Assembly: GCA_007125875.1 (NCBI GenBank)
Contig: SLCI01000160.1
Span: 1 to 5,005, forward strand
Direction of reading: 5' to 3'
DNA length: 5,005 nt
From: Kiritimatiellia bacterium
GTDB lineage: Bacteria > Verrucomicrobiota > Kiritimatiellia > SLAD01
Shown here: in pieces, positions 1 to 5,005 of the stretch
Layout of the letters: each line of letters begins with the position of its first letter
How positions within the stretch are numbered: the stretch's first letter is position 1
Position numbers and translations under genes: made by a program
The notes under the pieces: model-generated
Databases searched by the model: none
What the model saw: only the letters and a program-made list of their open reading frames with translations
What the model was told of the DNA's origin: nothing

Positions 1-2538
1 CTGCACACGCGGCGTATTCATTTTGGATTGCGGGATTTCCTGTACCTCGCGGGCCGGCAGATAAATCCGAAATGCAGAGCCCTTACCGAGCTCGCTCTCA
101 ACCTCGATAAAGCCCTCATTTTGTTTCACGATGCCATAGATGGTGGACAAGCCGAGTCCAGTGCCTTGTCCCGTTTTTTTGGTGGTGAAAAAGGGATCAA
201 ATAGGTGATTGCGAAGCTCTGTGTCCTCGGGCAGACCGCAGCCGGTGTCGCTGACACTGAGCAATACATATTGCCCCGGCGGGATCGTATCCTGCGGACC
301 GGTGACCGGTTCATCAAACGACACATACTGCGTCTCGATTTTAATCGAGCCTGCCCCCGTGATGGCATCGCGTGCGTTCACACATAGATTCGTCAATATT
401 TGGTCTACTTGGGAGGGATCAATAAAAATCGGCGGCACGTGCGCACTCGGGCACCAATCCAGCTCAATATGCTCCCCAATCAGACGCCGCAACATCTTCA
501 TTATGCCCGGTATGGTTTCATTGAGATTCAGGACGCGAGGCTCAACCGGTTGCTTACGAGCAAAGGCCAATAGCTGCCGAATCAGACCAGCCGAGCGCTC
601 GGCTGCTTTCGTGATTTGATGTAAGCCGTCCTGTAGTCGCTCGCTCAGATCCGGCTGTTTAAGGGCCAGGCCCGCTTCGCCCAATATAACCATCAACATA
701 TTGTTGAAATCATGCGCCACGCCCCCCGCCAGTCGGCCGACAGACTCCATCTTTTGTGCCTGCGCAAACTGCTGTTGGAGTTGTTCCCGCTCCGCCTCGA
801 CGCGTTTCTGTTCTCGCAGGTCGACATCAATACAAAAGAACTCAGCCTCCTGCCCCGGCACCTGCACCAGCGCATAGGACGAATAAACCGGTATCAGCGT
901 TCCATCTTTCTGACGGAGTTTGATCTCATAGGCAGCCGGTAACTCGCCCTTCTCGGCGAGACGACGCAGATCAGCCAGCAGCTCTTCATGCAAGGCTTCC
1001 GGGACAAAGCCAAGATCCAGCATGTTCCGTCCTATCGCCTCCTCGGCGGTGTATCCATAGAACGTTTCCGAGGCCCGATTCCAGTAGCGGATTGTACCAT
1101 CCAGCGCATAACCCTGCACGGCCACCGTCGCAACGTTCTGCAAGAGTTCCTTGAAGCGCTGCTCGCTTCGACGCAAGTTCTCAACCGCCTCTTTTCGATC
1201 GGTAATGTCCCGCACAATCGTCAGCATTAGATCACTACCGATCAAAACCGCTCGGCCTTCGAACCACCGTGTTCCATCAGGAAAATCGAGCGGATACTCG
1301 AAAAGCTGAATCTGCTTCGTAGCGATCAAGCGCTCCATTACTTCCATCGTTAAGGTGGCCAACGCTTCAGGCAGAACGTCTCGTAAATGTTTGCCCAAAA
1401 ACTTATCCGGTGCCTCCAATAAGTTCGGATCAAGTTGCGAGCAGGAGTAGTCAATAAAGTAACCTTCGCGATCGATCACAAACATCATGTCCGGGATCGC
1501 ATTCAGCAGGGCGCGATTCTTGCTCTCGCTATGCTGCAGTGATTCTTTAGCGGCCTGTCCCTCGATGGCGAGCGCCGCGATATCAACCGCCCAGGCGGCA
1601 AAGCGCAGATGATCAGGCGAGGGCCCACCCACATGACGATGATAATTTGCCAAGGTGCCCAGCACCTCACCAGCAGAGGAAATGATCGGCATCGACCAAC
1701 ACGCCTTCAAGTCATGTTCGCGCGCCTTTTCGAGGTACTGCGCATGAGGCTGCCAACAGGGATCGTTCTGAATATCGGCGGCAATCGTGAGTTTGCGTGT
1801 GTACGCAGCCGTACCGCAGCTACCCACCCGGGGTCCCACCGACACACCGTATGCCAAGATCGCATTATAATCCTCCGGTAGACTCGGCGCTGCTGCGGGA
1901 AATAACTGATTATGCTGCGGATCGTACAGCAAGATAGATGAGCGGATATTTTCGTCCATCTCTTCCGTAAAACGGCAAAGAGCGGCTAACACCTCAGACA
2001 AGGGGCGACCTTGCGCAATCATCGAGAGACTGGTATTGCGGGTTTCAAGTTCCTTCTGGCGCCGCTCATTTTCGGCGGTGGCTGTGCAGGCCGTGCAAGC
2101 ATGTGCGAGCTTCTTGAACAAAATCGTGAGGGAGCTGATAAACTCGTCATCCCAAGGGCTACCACTCCGCTCCAAAGCGATTACCCCGAATCCGGACAAG
2201 TCCACCAAGAGCGTAGTCTTCGATTCCTCCTCTTGCACGAGAGGCAGGCGTTGCGCCCAGCCATCCCATTCTTTCACGTCCGTTGGAAGACCAATCCGCT
2301 GCACAGAAGGTAGCAGAACCGGCGTTTGAGATGAGGATTCAGGCAAGGTTACGAGCGGCTGCCAGTGCAGTGCTCCGTCCGCTATGTCCGCTTTTGCGCG
2401 AAGCACTTGAGCTGCGCTACACTCCAGCAGCCGCAACATCTCCGTTACCGTATCCCATAGCATCTCTTCGAGATTCAGCGACGCACCAATGCGCAGCGAT
2501 ATCTCCAGTAGAATTTCAGTTCCCCTAGACGGCTGCAT
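1..2538 (-). CDS. Multi-domain sensor histidine kinase (GAF-GAF-PAS-PAS-HisKA-HATPase), 3' end outside window
   Basis: Reading the minus strand from the ATG at 2538 gives 846 codons with no stop up to the window edge, so the C-terminus is missing. Residues 1-165 look like a divergent GAF domain with a linker. Residues 173-325 are a GAF domain, including a GSCGTAAYT stretch and a DIQNDPCW stretch. Residues about 336-450 and 456-575 are two PAS domains, ending in DITDRKE and DVDLREQKR. A short coiled linker leads to the HisKA H-box VAHDFNNML, with the phosphoacceptor His609. The ATPase domain shows the N-box NLCVNARDAI (Asn721), G1 DTGCG (Asp764), F-box FDPFFTTK and G2 GTGLGLSTIYGIVKQ. No membrane segment is visible, so a cytosolic sensor is inferred. 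This core often precedes a receiver domain, which could follow residue 846. An in-frame TAA seven codons upstream supports the ATG start, although there is no clear Shine-Dalgarno. The signal sensed is unknown and no partner regulator lies in the window. Confidence 0.93.
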   Translation of the reverse strand, partial: MQPSRGTEILLEISLRIGASLNLEEMLWDTVTEMLRLLECSAAQVLRAKADIADGALHWQPLVTLPESSSQTPVLLPSVQRIGLPTDVKEWDGWAQRLPLVQEEESKTTLLVDLSGFGVIALERSGSPWDDEFISSLTILFKKLAHACTACTATAENERRQKELETRNTSLSMIAQGRPLSEVLAALCRFTEEMDENIRSSILLYDPQHNQLFPAAAPSLPEDYNAILAYGVSVGPRVGSCGTAAYTRKLTIAADIQNDPCWQPHAQYLEKAREHDLKACWSMPIISSAGEVLGTLANYHRHVGGPSPDHLRFAAWAVDIAALAIEGQAAKESLQHSESKNRALLNAIPDMMFVIDREGYFIDYSCSQLDPNLLEAPDKFLGKHLRDVLPEALATLTMEVMERLIATKQIQLFEYPLDFPDGTRWFEGRAVLIGSDLMLTIVRDITDRKEAVENLRRSEQRFKELLQNVATVAVQGYALDGTIRYWNRASETFYGYTAEEAIGRNMLDLGFVPEALHEELLADLRRLAEKGELPAAYEIKLRQKDGTLIPVYSSYALVQVPGQEAEFFCIDVDLREQKRVEAEREQLQQQFAQAQKMESVGRLAGGVAHDFNNMLMVILGEAGLALKQPDLSERLQDGLHQITKAAERSAGLIRQLLAFARKQPVEPRVLNLNETIPGIMKMLRRLIGEHIELDWCPSAHVPPIFIDPSQVDQILTNLCVNARDAITGAGSIKIETQYVSFDEPVTGPQDTIPPGQYVLLSVSDTGCGLPEDTELRNHLFDPFFTTKKTGQGTGLGLSTIYGIVKQNEGFIEVESELGKGSAFRIYLPAREVQEIPQSKMNTPRVQ

Positions 2539-2539
2539 A

Positions 2540-2576
2540 TTGACACTTGATTAGTCCTGCACGGACAGTGTGTCAA
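2540..2576. repeat. Interrupted inverted repeat upstream of the kinase gene
   Basis: TTGACAC at 2540-2546 is the exact reverse complement of GTGTCAA at 2570-2576. Nested inside is a second inverted repeat, GTCC (2554-2557) and GGAC (2563-2566), around TGCAC. The structure covers the putative -35 and -10 region of the kinase promoter, so an operator is possible. Short arms and no known match keep the confidence low. Confidence 0.35.
2550..2576 (-). promoter_or_regulatory. Candidate sigma70-type promoter for the histidine kinase
   Basis: On the minus strand a perfect TTGACA (2576-2571) is followed after 15 bases by ACTAAT (2555-2550), which matches four of six positions of TATAAT. The spacer is short. 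If transcription starts about 7 bases downstream, the leader before the ATG at 2538 is only a few bases long, in keeping with the lack of a ribosome binding site. This is a consensus match only. Confidence 0.35.
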
Positions 2577-2758
2577 GATCGTTCGTCGAGCGTGAGCCAC
2601 GTGTCGTCTACCTGGCCTCAACACTCACGGCCTACTTGATCACGCTCTGGACGATTCGCAAGGAACTCGGCGCGCGTTGTGCGTTGAAGATCGCTGGCCG
2701 CCAAGCCTAGACAGCGATTGTGAGCACAGTGATGCTGACTTGGCTAGTGGCACGGTAA
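2570..2758 (+). pseudogene. Possible membrane-protein fragment with an in-frame amber codon
   Basis: The plus-strand frame from GTG at 2570 encodes 46 residues up to TAG at 2708. They include a hydrophobic stretch, VVYLASTLTAYLITLWTI, followed by a basic segment (RKELGARCALK). The same frame continues past the TAG for 15 more codons, again hydrophobic (TAIVSTVMLTWLVAR), to TAA at 2756. Two membrane-like stretches joined by a positively charged loop in one frame suggest the remnant of a membrane protein, but the family is not recognised. There is no Shine-Dalgarno before the GTG, and the frame is closed upstream by TAG at 2552. It could equally be a chance open frame in the spacer between the divergent kinase and transposase genes. 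Confidence 0.22.
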
Positions 2759-2774
2759 GCTGAATTAGCAGGAA

Positions 2775-2799
2775 AATGCCGAGCTGGGGGCTCGGCATT
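2775..2799 (+). repeat. REP-like hairpin 1, containing the transposase start codon
   Basis: A perfect 10-bp inverted repeat, AATGCCGAGC (2775-2784) and GCTCGGCATT (2790-2799), flanks the 5-base loop TGGGG. It shares the GCCGAGC/GCTCGGC core with the three other copies nearby. Its loop has one extra G, and it lacks the TTCCC-type flank seen beside the other copies. The transposase ATG (2776-2778) lies within the left arm. Confidence 0.85.
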
Positions 2800-3384
2800 C
2801 AACCAGCGCCCCGCCGATACACCCGTGGCTATCTCCCACACTACGATTCAAACTATATCCACCAGTTCATTACCTTCCGCCTCGCCGATTCATTGCCACA
2901 AACAAAACTCTACGAACTGGAGGAGGAAATTCGTGTCTATCCCATCGCCCGGCAGGACGTTGAGCGGCGCAAACAGATCGAAGCTTGGCTGGATACCGGC
3001 ATGGGTTGTTGCGCCCTGCGTCATCCAAAGATGGCCGCAGTCATGGTAGAGACGTTGCTGAAGTTTGATCGCGATCGCTATCAACTGTGCGCATGGTGTG
3101 TCATGCCCAACCATGTGCATGCACTGATCAGGCCCGAAGCGGCCTTGGCGCGCATTATACAATCTTGGAAATCGTACACCGGTCGATGGGCGCTAGCACA
3201 TAATGCCGAGCTAGGGCTCGGCGTTCCCGGGAAGGCCTTTTGGATGCGGGAATACTGGGATCGCTATATAAGGGATGATCGCCATTATCGGAGCGTGGTG
3301 AATTATATTCATAATAATCCGGTAAAAGCCGAGCTGTGTGAACAGCCGGGAAACTGGAAGTGGTCGAGCGCGCATTTTGTATAA
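2776..3384 (+). CDS. REP-associated tyrosine transposase (RAYT, Y1/HUH, IS200-like fold)
   Basis: This 202-residue protein matches the RAYT class of single-strand DNA endonucleases that bind and cleave REP hairpins. Residues 29-40 (HQFITFRLADSL) form the characteristic first strand. MPNHVHALI supplies the metal-binding HUH pair His113 and His115. The C-terminal NYIHNNPVKAEL carries the presumed nucleophile Tyr177, followed by the family's NWKWSSA ending. The length is normal and all catalytic elements appear intact, so the gene is probably functional. The ATG at 2776 is the only near start: TGA lies in frame at 2761-2763, and AGGA at 2770-2773 is an unusually close ribosome binding site. The start codon sits inside a REP-like hairpin. 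Residues 143-152 (NAELGLGVPG) are encoded by a second copy, and a third overlaps the TAA. RAYTs are usually single-copy, vertically kept domesticated genes, not typical insertion sequences, and no terminal repeats of an insertion sequence are seen here. Confidence 0.93.
   Translation: MPSWGLGIQPAPRRYTRGYLPHYDSNYIHQFITFRLADSLPQTKLYELEEEIRVYPIARQDVERRKQIEAWLDTGMGCCALRHPKMAAVMVETLLKFDRDRYQLCAWCVMPNHVHALIRPEAALARIIQSWKSYTGRWALAHNAELGLGVPGKAFWMREYWDRYIRDDRHYRSVVNYIHNNPVKAELCEQPGNWKWSSAHFV
3202..3230 (+). repeat. REP-like hairpin 2, inside the transposase coding sequence
   Basis: AATGCCGAGC (3202-3211) pairs with GCTCGGCGTT (3216-3225) across a 4-base TAGG loop, with one T-G wobble. It is followed by CCCGG, similar to the flank of copies 3 and 4. 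It is translated in frame as part of the transposase, giving NAELGLGVPG between the WKSYTGR segment and the REYWDRYIRD motif. Confidence 0.8.
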
Positions 3385-3413
3385 GAGCCGAGCTGGGGCT
3401 CGGCGCTCCCAGG
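3384..3413 (+). repeat. REP-like hairpin 3, overlapping the transposase stop codon
   Basis: AGAGCCGAGC (3384-3393) pairs with GCTCGGCGCT (3398-3407) around TGGG, with one mismatch, and is followed by CCCAGG. The first base is the last base of the transposase TAA. The element from 3387 to 3413 is repeated in inverted orientation at 3442-3468 with 26 of 27 bases identical. Confidence 0.85.
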
Positions 3414-3441
3414 GCATTTTCTAAACGCTCGATTCCGCCTA

Positions 3442-3470
3442 CCTGGGAACGCCGAGCCCCAGCTCGGCAT
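3442..3470 (-). repeat. REP-like hairpin 4, inverted relative to the others
   Basis: On the plus strand, GCCGAGC (3451-3457) and GCTCGGC (3462-3468) flank CCCA, preceded by CCTGGGAAC. Read on the minus strand it is the same unit as copy 3. The two face each other across 28 bases and so form a BIME-like doublet. Neither arm is followed by a T tract, so it is not an obvious intrinsic terminator, although the long foldback may protect the 3' end of the transposase mRNA. Confidence 0.85.
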
Positions 3471-3570
3471 ACTTCTCACGGCCCGCCACATCGACCAGCT
3501 TGCCTAATTTCACCACCCAAGGAGGGGTCACGATCTACCTGTCGTTTCACACAATTTTCGGCATGCCAGC

Positions 3571-3600
3571 TTGACATATTCCAGCGGAACGGCGCAGGCT
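3571..3600 (+). promoter_or_regulatory. Candidate promoter for the riboswitch-methyltransferase transcript
   Basis: A perfect TTGACA lies at 3571-3576. At 18-base spacing the matching -10 hexamer is CAGGCT (3595-3600), which keeps only the conserved second A and final T. Transcription would begin near 3607, almost exactly where the aptamer starts. The -10 match is weak; the position relative to the riboswitch is the main support. Confidence 0.4.
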
Positions 3601-3604
3601 GGAA

Positions 3605-3685
3605 CGATCGTTGGGGGTGGCCGAGTGGCCTGAGAGTACACCCCAATTACCTGATCCGGATCATGCCGGCGTAGGGAAACGGTTG
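3605..3685 (+). ncRNA. TPP (thiamin pyrophosphate) riboswitch aptamer, THI box
   Basis: The conserved elements of the TPP aptamer appear in order. P2 is formed by GGGGTG (3614-3619) and CACCCC (3639-3644). A short GCC/GGC helix (3620-3629) caps it. CTGAGA at 3630-3635 is the pyrimidine-binding signature. The second arm reads ACCTGATCCGGATCATG (3649-3665) and continues as CCGGCGTAGGGAAA (3666-3679), a close match to the pyrophosphate-binding side of the family consensus. The closing helix P1 is CGATCGTT (3605-3612) with AACGGTTG (3678-3685), eight pairs including G-U wobbles. The optional P3a extension is absent, giving a compact aptamer. In this family TPP binding stabilises P1. Here it precedes an intrinsic terminator and the methyltransferase gene at 3750. 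Confidence 0.95.
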
Positions 3686-3701
3686 AAATCAGTATGACAC
3701 C

Positions 3702-3735
3702 AGCCGTTGGTCTGTATGGACCGGCGGCTTTTTTT
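3702..3735 (+). terminator. Rho-independent terminator, the riboswitch expression platform
   Basis: AGCCGTTGGTC (3702-3712) pairs over all 11 positions with GACCGGCGGCT (3719-3729), including two U-G pairs, around the loop TGTATG. It is followed by seven T residues (3729-3735). It lies 16 bases after the aptamer and 14 bases before the methyltransferase ATG, so it can only act as an attenuator of that gene. The 5' arm region CAGCCGTT (3701-3708) is fully complementary to AACGGTTG (3678-3685), the P1 3' strand, giving an antiterminator when TPP is absent. Confidence 0.92.
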
Positions 3736-3749
3736 ATTGGAGATAGAGG

Positions 3750-4454
3750 ATGAGCGATGTGCCCTTTGATGCCTATGCGGATCAGTATGATTATTGGTTT
3801 CTGGCCAATAAACAGGTTCTGGATTCTGAAGTAAAACTATTGGCGTATGCATTGGGCGAAAATCCGGGGCGCTGCCTGTCGGTAGGTTGCGGTAGTGGCT
3901 TGTTTGAGACCTGCCTCGCGCGGGATTATGATCTCCACATCAAGGAGGGCGTAGAACCCTTCGAGGGCATGCGTGCGATTGCGATCAAACGCGGGCTCGA
4001 CGTCCAGGCCGCATCCGCCGAAACCATGTCGTTGTCCGAGGCGGCATACGACACCATTATTTTCAATGGCTGCTCCAGCTATCTGGCCGACCCCGCAGCC
4101 GCTTTTGAAAAGGCACGAAGCGCGCTCAAGCCGGGCGGCCGCCTGCTGGTGCTGGACGTGCCAAAAGAAAGTGCCTATGGCCTACTATATAATTTTGGCC
4201 GTGCAACCGGAGGCTGGTCGCATCCTGATCTTCAGGGTGTCACGCCAGAAAAGATTTATCCGTTAGAGTTTGTCCAAGCCGCGCAATGGACGACTACGCC
4301 CGCCAAGATTAAACAACTTGAAGCACTCGGCTTTCACTCCATCACCACAGCTCAAACACTTGTCCGTCACCCGGTTTACACCAATGACGAGGTTGAGGAG
4401 CCGATCCCCGGCTTTGACCGGGGCGGTTACGTCTGTATCACGGCTCATCAATAA
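3750..4454 (+). CDS. Class I SAM-dependent methyltransferase under TPP riboswitch control
   Basis: The 234-residue protein has a Rossmann-type methyltransferase fold of the UbiE/BioC-like Methyltransf_11/25 kind. The N-terminus FDAYADQYDYWF resembles the usual substrate-side cap. Motif I is LSVGCGSG (43-50), with Ser44 where an acidic residue is common. Glu69 in GVEPFEGM is the likely ribose-binding acid. Other landmarks are ASAETMSL (88-95), DTIIFNGCSSYLADP (101-115) and the post-motif strand ALKPGGRLLVLDVP (125-138). The C-terminal third (residues 140-234) probably forms the substrate lid. GGAG at 3739-3742, seven bases before the ATG, sets the start. A TPP riboswitch and terminator directly upstream imply that expression falls when thiamin pyrophosphate is plentiful. 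The substrate cannot be read from the sequence. A role in thiamin supply, salvage or a TPP-linked pathway is inferred from regulation only. No neighbour in view is a known thi gene. Confidence 0.93.
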   Translation: MSDVPFDAYADQYDYWFLANKQVLDSEVKLLAYALGENPGRCLSVGCGSGLFETCLARDYDLHIKEGVEPFEGMRAIAIKRGLDVQAASAETMSLSEAAYDTIIFNGCSSYLADPAAAFEKARSALKPGGRLLVLDVPKESAYGLLYNFGRATGGWSHPDLQGVTPEKIYPLEFVQAAQWTTTPAKIKQLEALGFHSITTAQTLVRHPVYTNDEVEEPIPGFDRGGYVCITAHQ

Positions 4455-4488
4455 CAGTACGCGCGAGAGACTGACCAAGGCCCCACGC

Positions 4489-4528
4489 CAAATACCTCGT
4501 TTACCGATTGAGTAGATCCGGGTATTTG
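4489..4528. repeat. Inverted repeat in the gap before the DUF2235 gene
   Basis: CAAATACC (4489-4496) is the exact reverse complement of GGTATTTG (4521-4528), with a 24-base interval. It fills most of the 91-base gap between the methyltransferase and the next gene. It is followed by CCTTTTGAGG, too few Ts for a confident terminator. It might be a weak terminator, a leader hairpin or an operator. Confidence 0.45.
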
Positions 4529-4545
4529 CCTTTTGAGGTCTCATC

Positions 4546-5005
4546 ATGAAACGAATCATTATCTGCTCCGACGGTACATGGCAGTCACCGGAAAGCGATC
4601 ACCCCACGCATGTCATGCGGTTGGCGCGGGGCATCGCGCCGAACGATGCCGATACGTGCAAACAAGTGGTGTATTACGATTGGGGTGTGGGCACGGAGAG
4701 TAATCGTATACGTGCTGGAGCAACTGGTGCCGGCATCGACAAAAACATTATGGATTGCTACCGCTTCGTGGTGCACAACTACGATCTCGGCGACCAACTC
4801 TTCTTCTTCGGATTCAGTCGGGGCGCCTACACGGTACGTTCCCTCGCTGGTTTCATTCGAAACTGCGGCGTTTTAAAGCGCCCGCATGCTGCTCGCATAC
4901 CGGAAGCCTACGAGCTCTATCGCGGCCGCGGAGCCTCCACCGCTCCATCCCAAAGTCGATCCCGCAGTTTTCGCAAAAAGTATGCCGTGGCTGATCAGAC
5001 GAACA
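4546..5005 (+). CDS. DUF2235 / Tle1-like alpha/beta hydrolase, N-terminal part (3' end outside window)
   Basis: The first 153 residues are visible. MKRIIICSDGTW is the standard DUF2235 opening, followed by THVMRLARGI, YYDWGVGT (43-50), the glycine-rich GATGAGIDKNIMDCYRF (58-74) and GDQLFFFGFSRGAYTVRSLAGFI. GFSRG carries the nucleophile Ser91 of a GxSxG elbow. The catalytic Asp and His would lie beyond the window. The family contains the Tle1 phospholipase effectors of type VI secretion, but many members stand alone with no known substrate. No VgrG, PAAR or immunity gene is in view and there is no signal peptide, so effector status is not supported. GAGG at 4535-4538, seven bases before the ATG, sets the start. 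It is codirectional with the methyltransferase and could share its TPP-controlled transcript. Confidence 0.9.
   Translation, partial: MKRIIICSDGTWQSPESDHPTHVMRLARGIAPNDADTCKQVVYYDWGVGTESNRIRAGATGAGIDKNIMDCYRFVVHNYDLGDQLFFFGFSRGAYTVRSLAGFIRNCGVLKRPHAARIPEAYELYRGRGASTAPSQSRSRSFRKKYAVADQTN

Noticed and set aside
209..619. 136-codon plus-strand open frame antisense to the kinase
   Set aside because: It lies opposite the HisKA/HATPase coding region, has no recognisable domain and is a by-product of the kinase codon pattern.
2775..3470. REP copies considered as a CRISPR array
   Set aside because: Units are palindromic, irregularly spaced, partly inverted and lie in or beside a RAYT gene, with no regular spacers.
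2775..3470. RAYT region considered as a complete insertion sequence
   Set aside because: No target duplication or paired element ends can be seen; RAYTs with flanking REPs are generally domesticated, not self-mobile units.
3519..3530. Strong Shine-Dalgarno-like AAGGAGG
   Set aside because: No ATG, GTG or TTG at a suitable distance; the ATG at 3564 gives only three codons before TGA.
3613..3630. GGTGGCCGAGTGGCC resembles the D-arm of a serine or leucine tRNA
   Set aside because: No acceptor stem, anticodon arm or T-arm (GGTTCGAATCC) follows; the stretch is explained by P2/P3 of the TPP aptamer.
3360..3674. Plus-strand open frame over the transposase end, the REP doublet and the riboswitch
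   Set aside because: Its residues are translations of the repeats and the aptamer RNA; no ribosome binding site or protein family is visible.

Overview
The window looks like chromosomal DNA from a Proteobacterium, probably a gammaproteobacterium. The basis is gene style only: Shine-Dalgarno starts, a multi-PAS/GAF histidine kinase with a hybrid-kinase-like core, a REP-associated tyrosine transposase (RAYT) with REP hairpins, a compact TPP riboswitch with an intrinsic terminator, and a DUF2235 hydrolase. No marker gene fixes the taxon.

Positions 1-2538 (minus strand) are one uninterrupted 846-codon reading frame, open at the left edge. It encodes a cytosolic sensor histidine kinase: a GAF-like N-terminus, a GAF domain, two PAS domains, HisKA and HATPase_c. 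A short control region (about 2540-2576) separates it from plus-strand DNA. Positions 2570-2758 hold a possible fragment of a membrane protein, interrupted by an in-frame amber codon.

Positions 2775-3470 are a RAYT module. A 202-residue Y1/HUH transposase is accompanied by four copies of a GCCGAGC...GCTCGGC hairpin. One hairpin contains the start codon, one lies inside the coding sequence, one overlaps the stop codon, and the fourth lies just downstream in inverted orientation, pairing with the third as a BIME-like doublet.

Positions 3571-3735 carry a clear TPP (THI-box) riboswitch followed by a rho-independent terminator. The 3' strand of aptamer helix P1 can also pair perfectly with the 5' strand of the terminator. 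This gives a simple OFF switch: TPP bound means termination. The controlled gene (3750-4454) is a class I SAM-dependent methyltransferase, not a recognisable thiamin biosynthesis or transport gene. This is the most interesting feature of the window.

After a 91-base gap containing an inverted repeat, a DUF2235 (Tle1-like alpha/beta hydrolase) gene starts at 4546 and runs off the right edge. It could be co-transcribed with the methyltransferase, but it has its own ribosome binding site.
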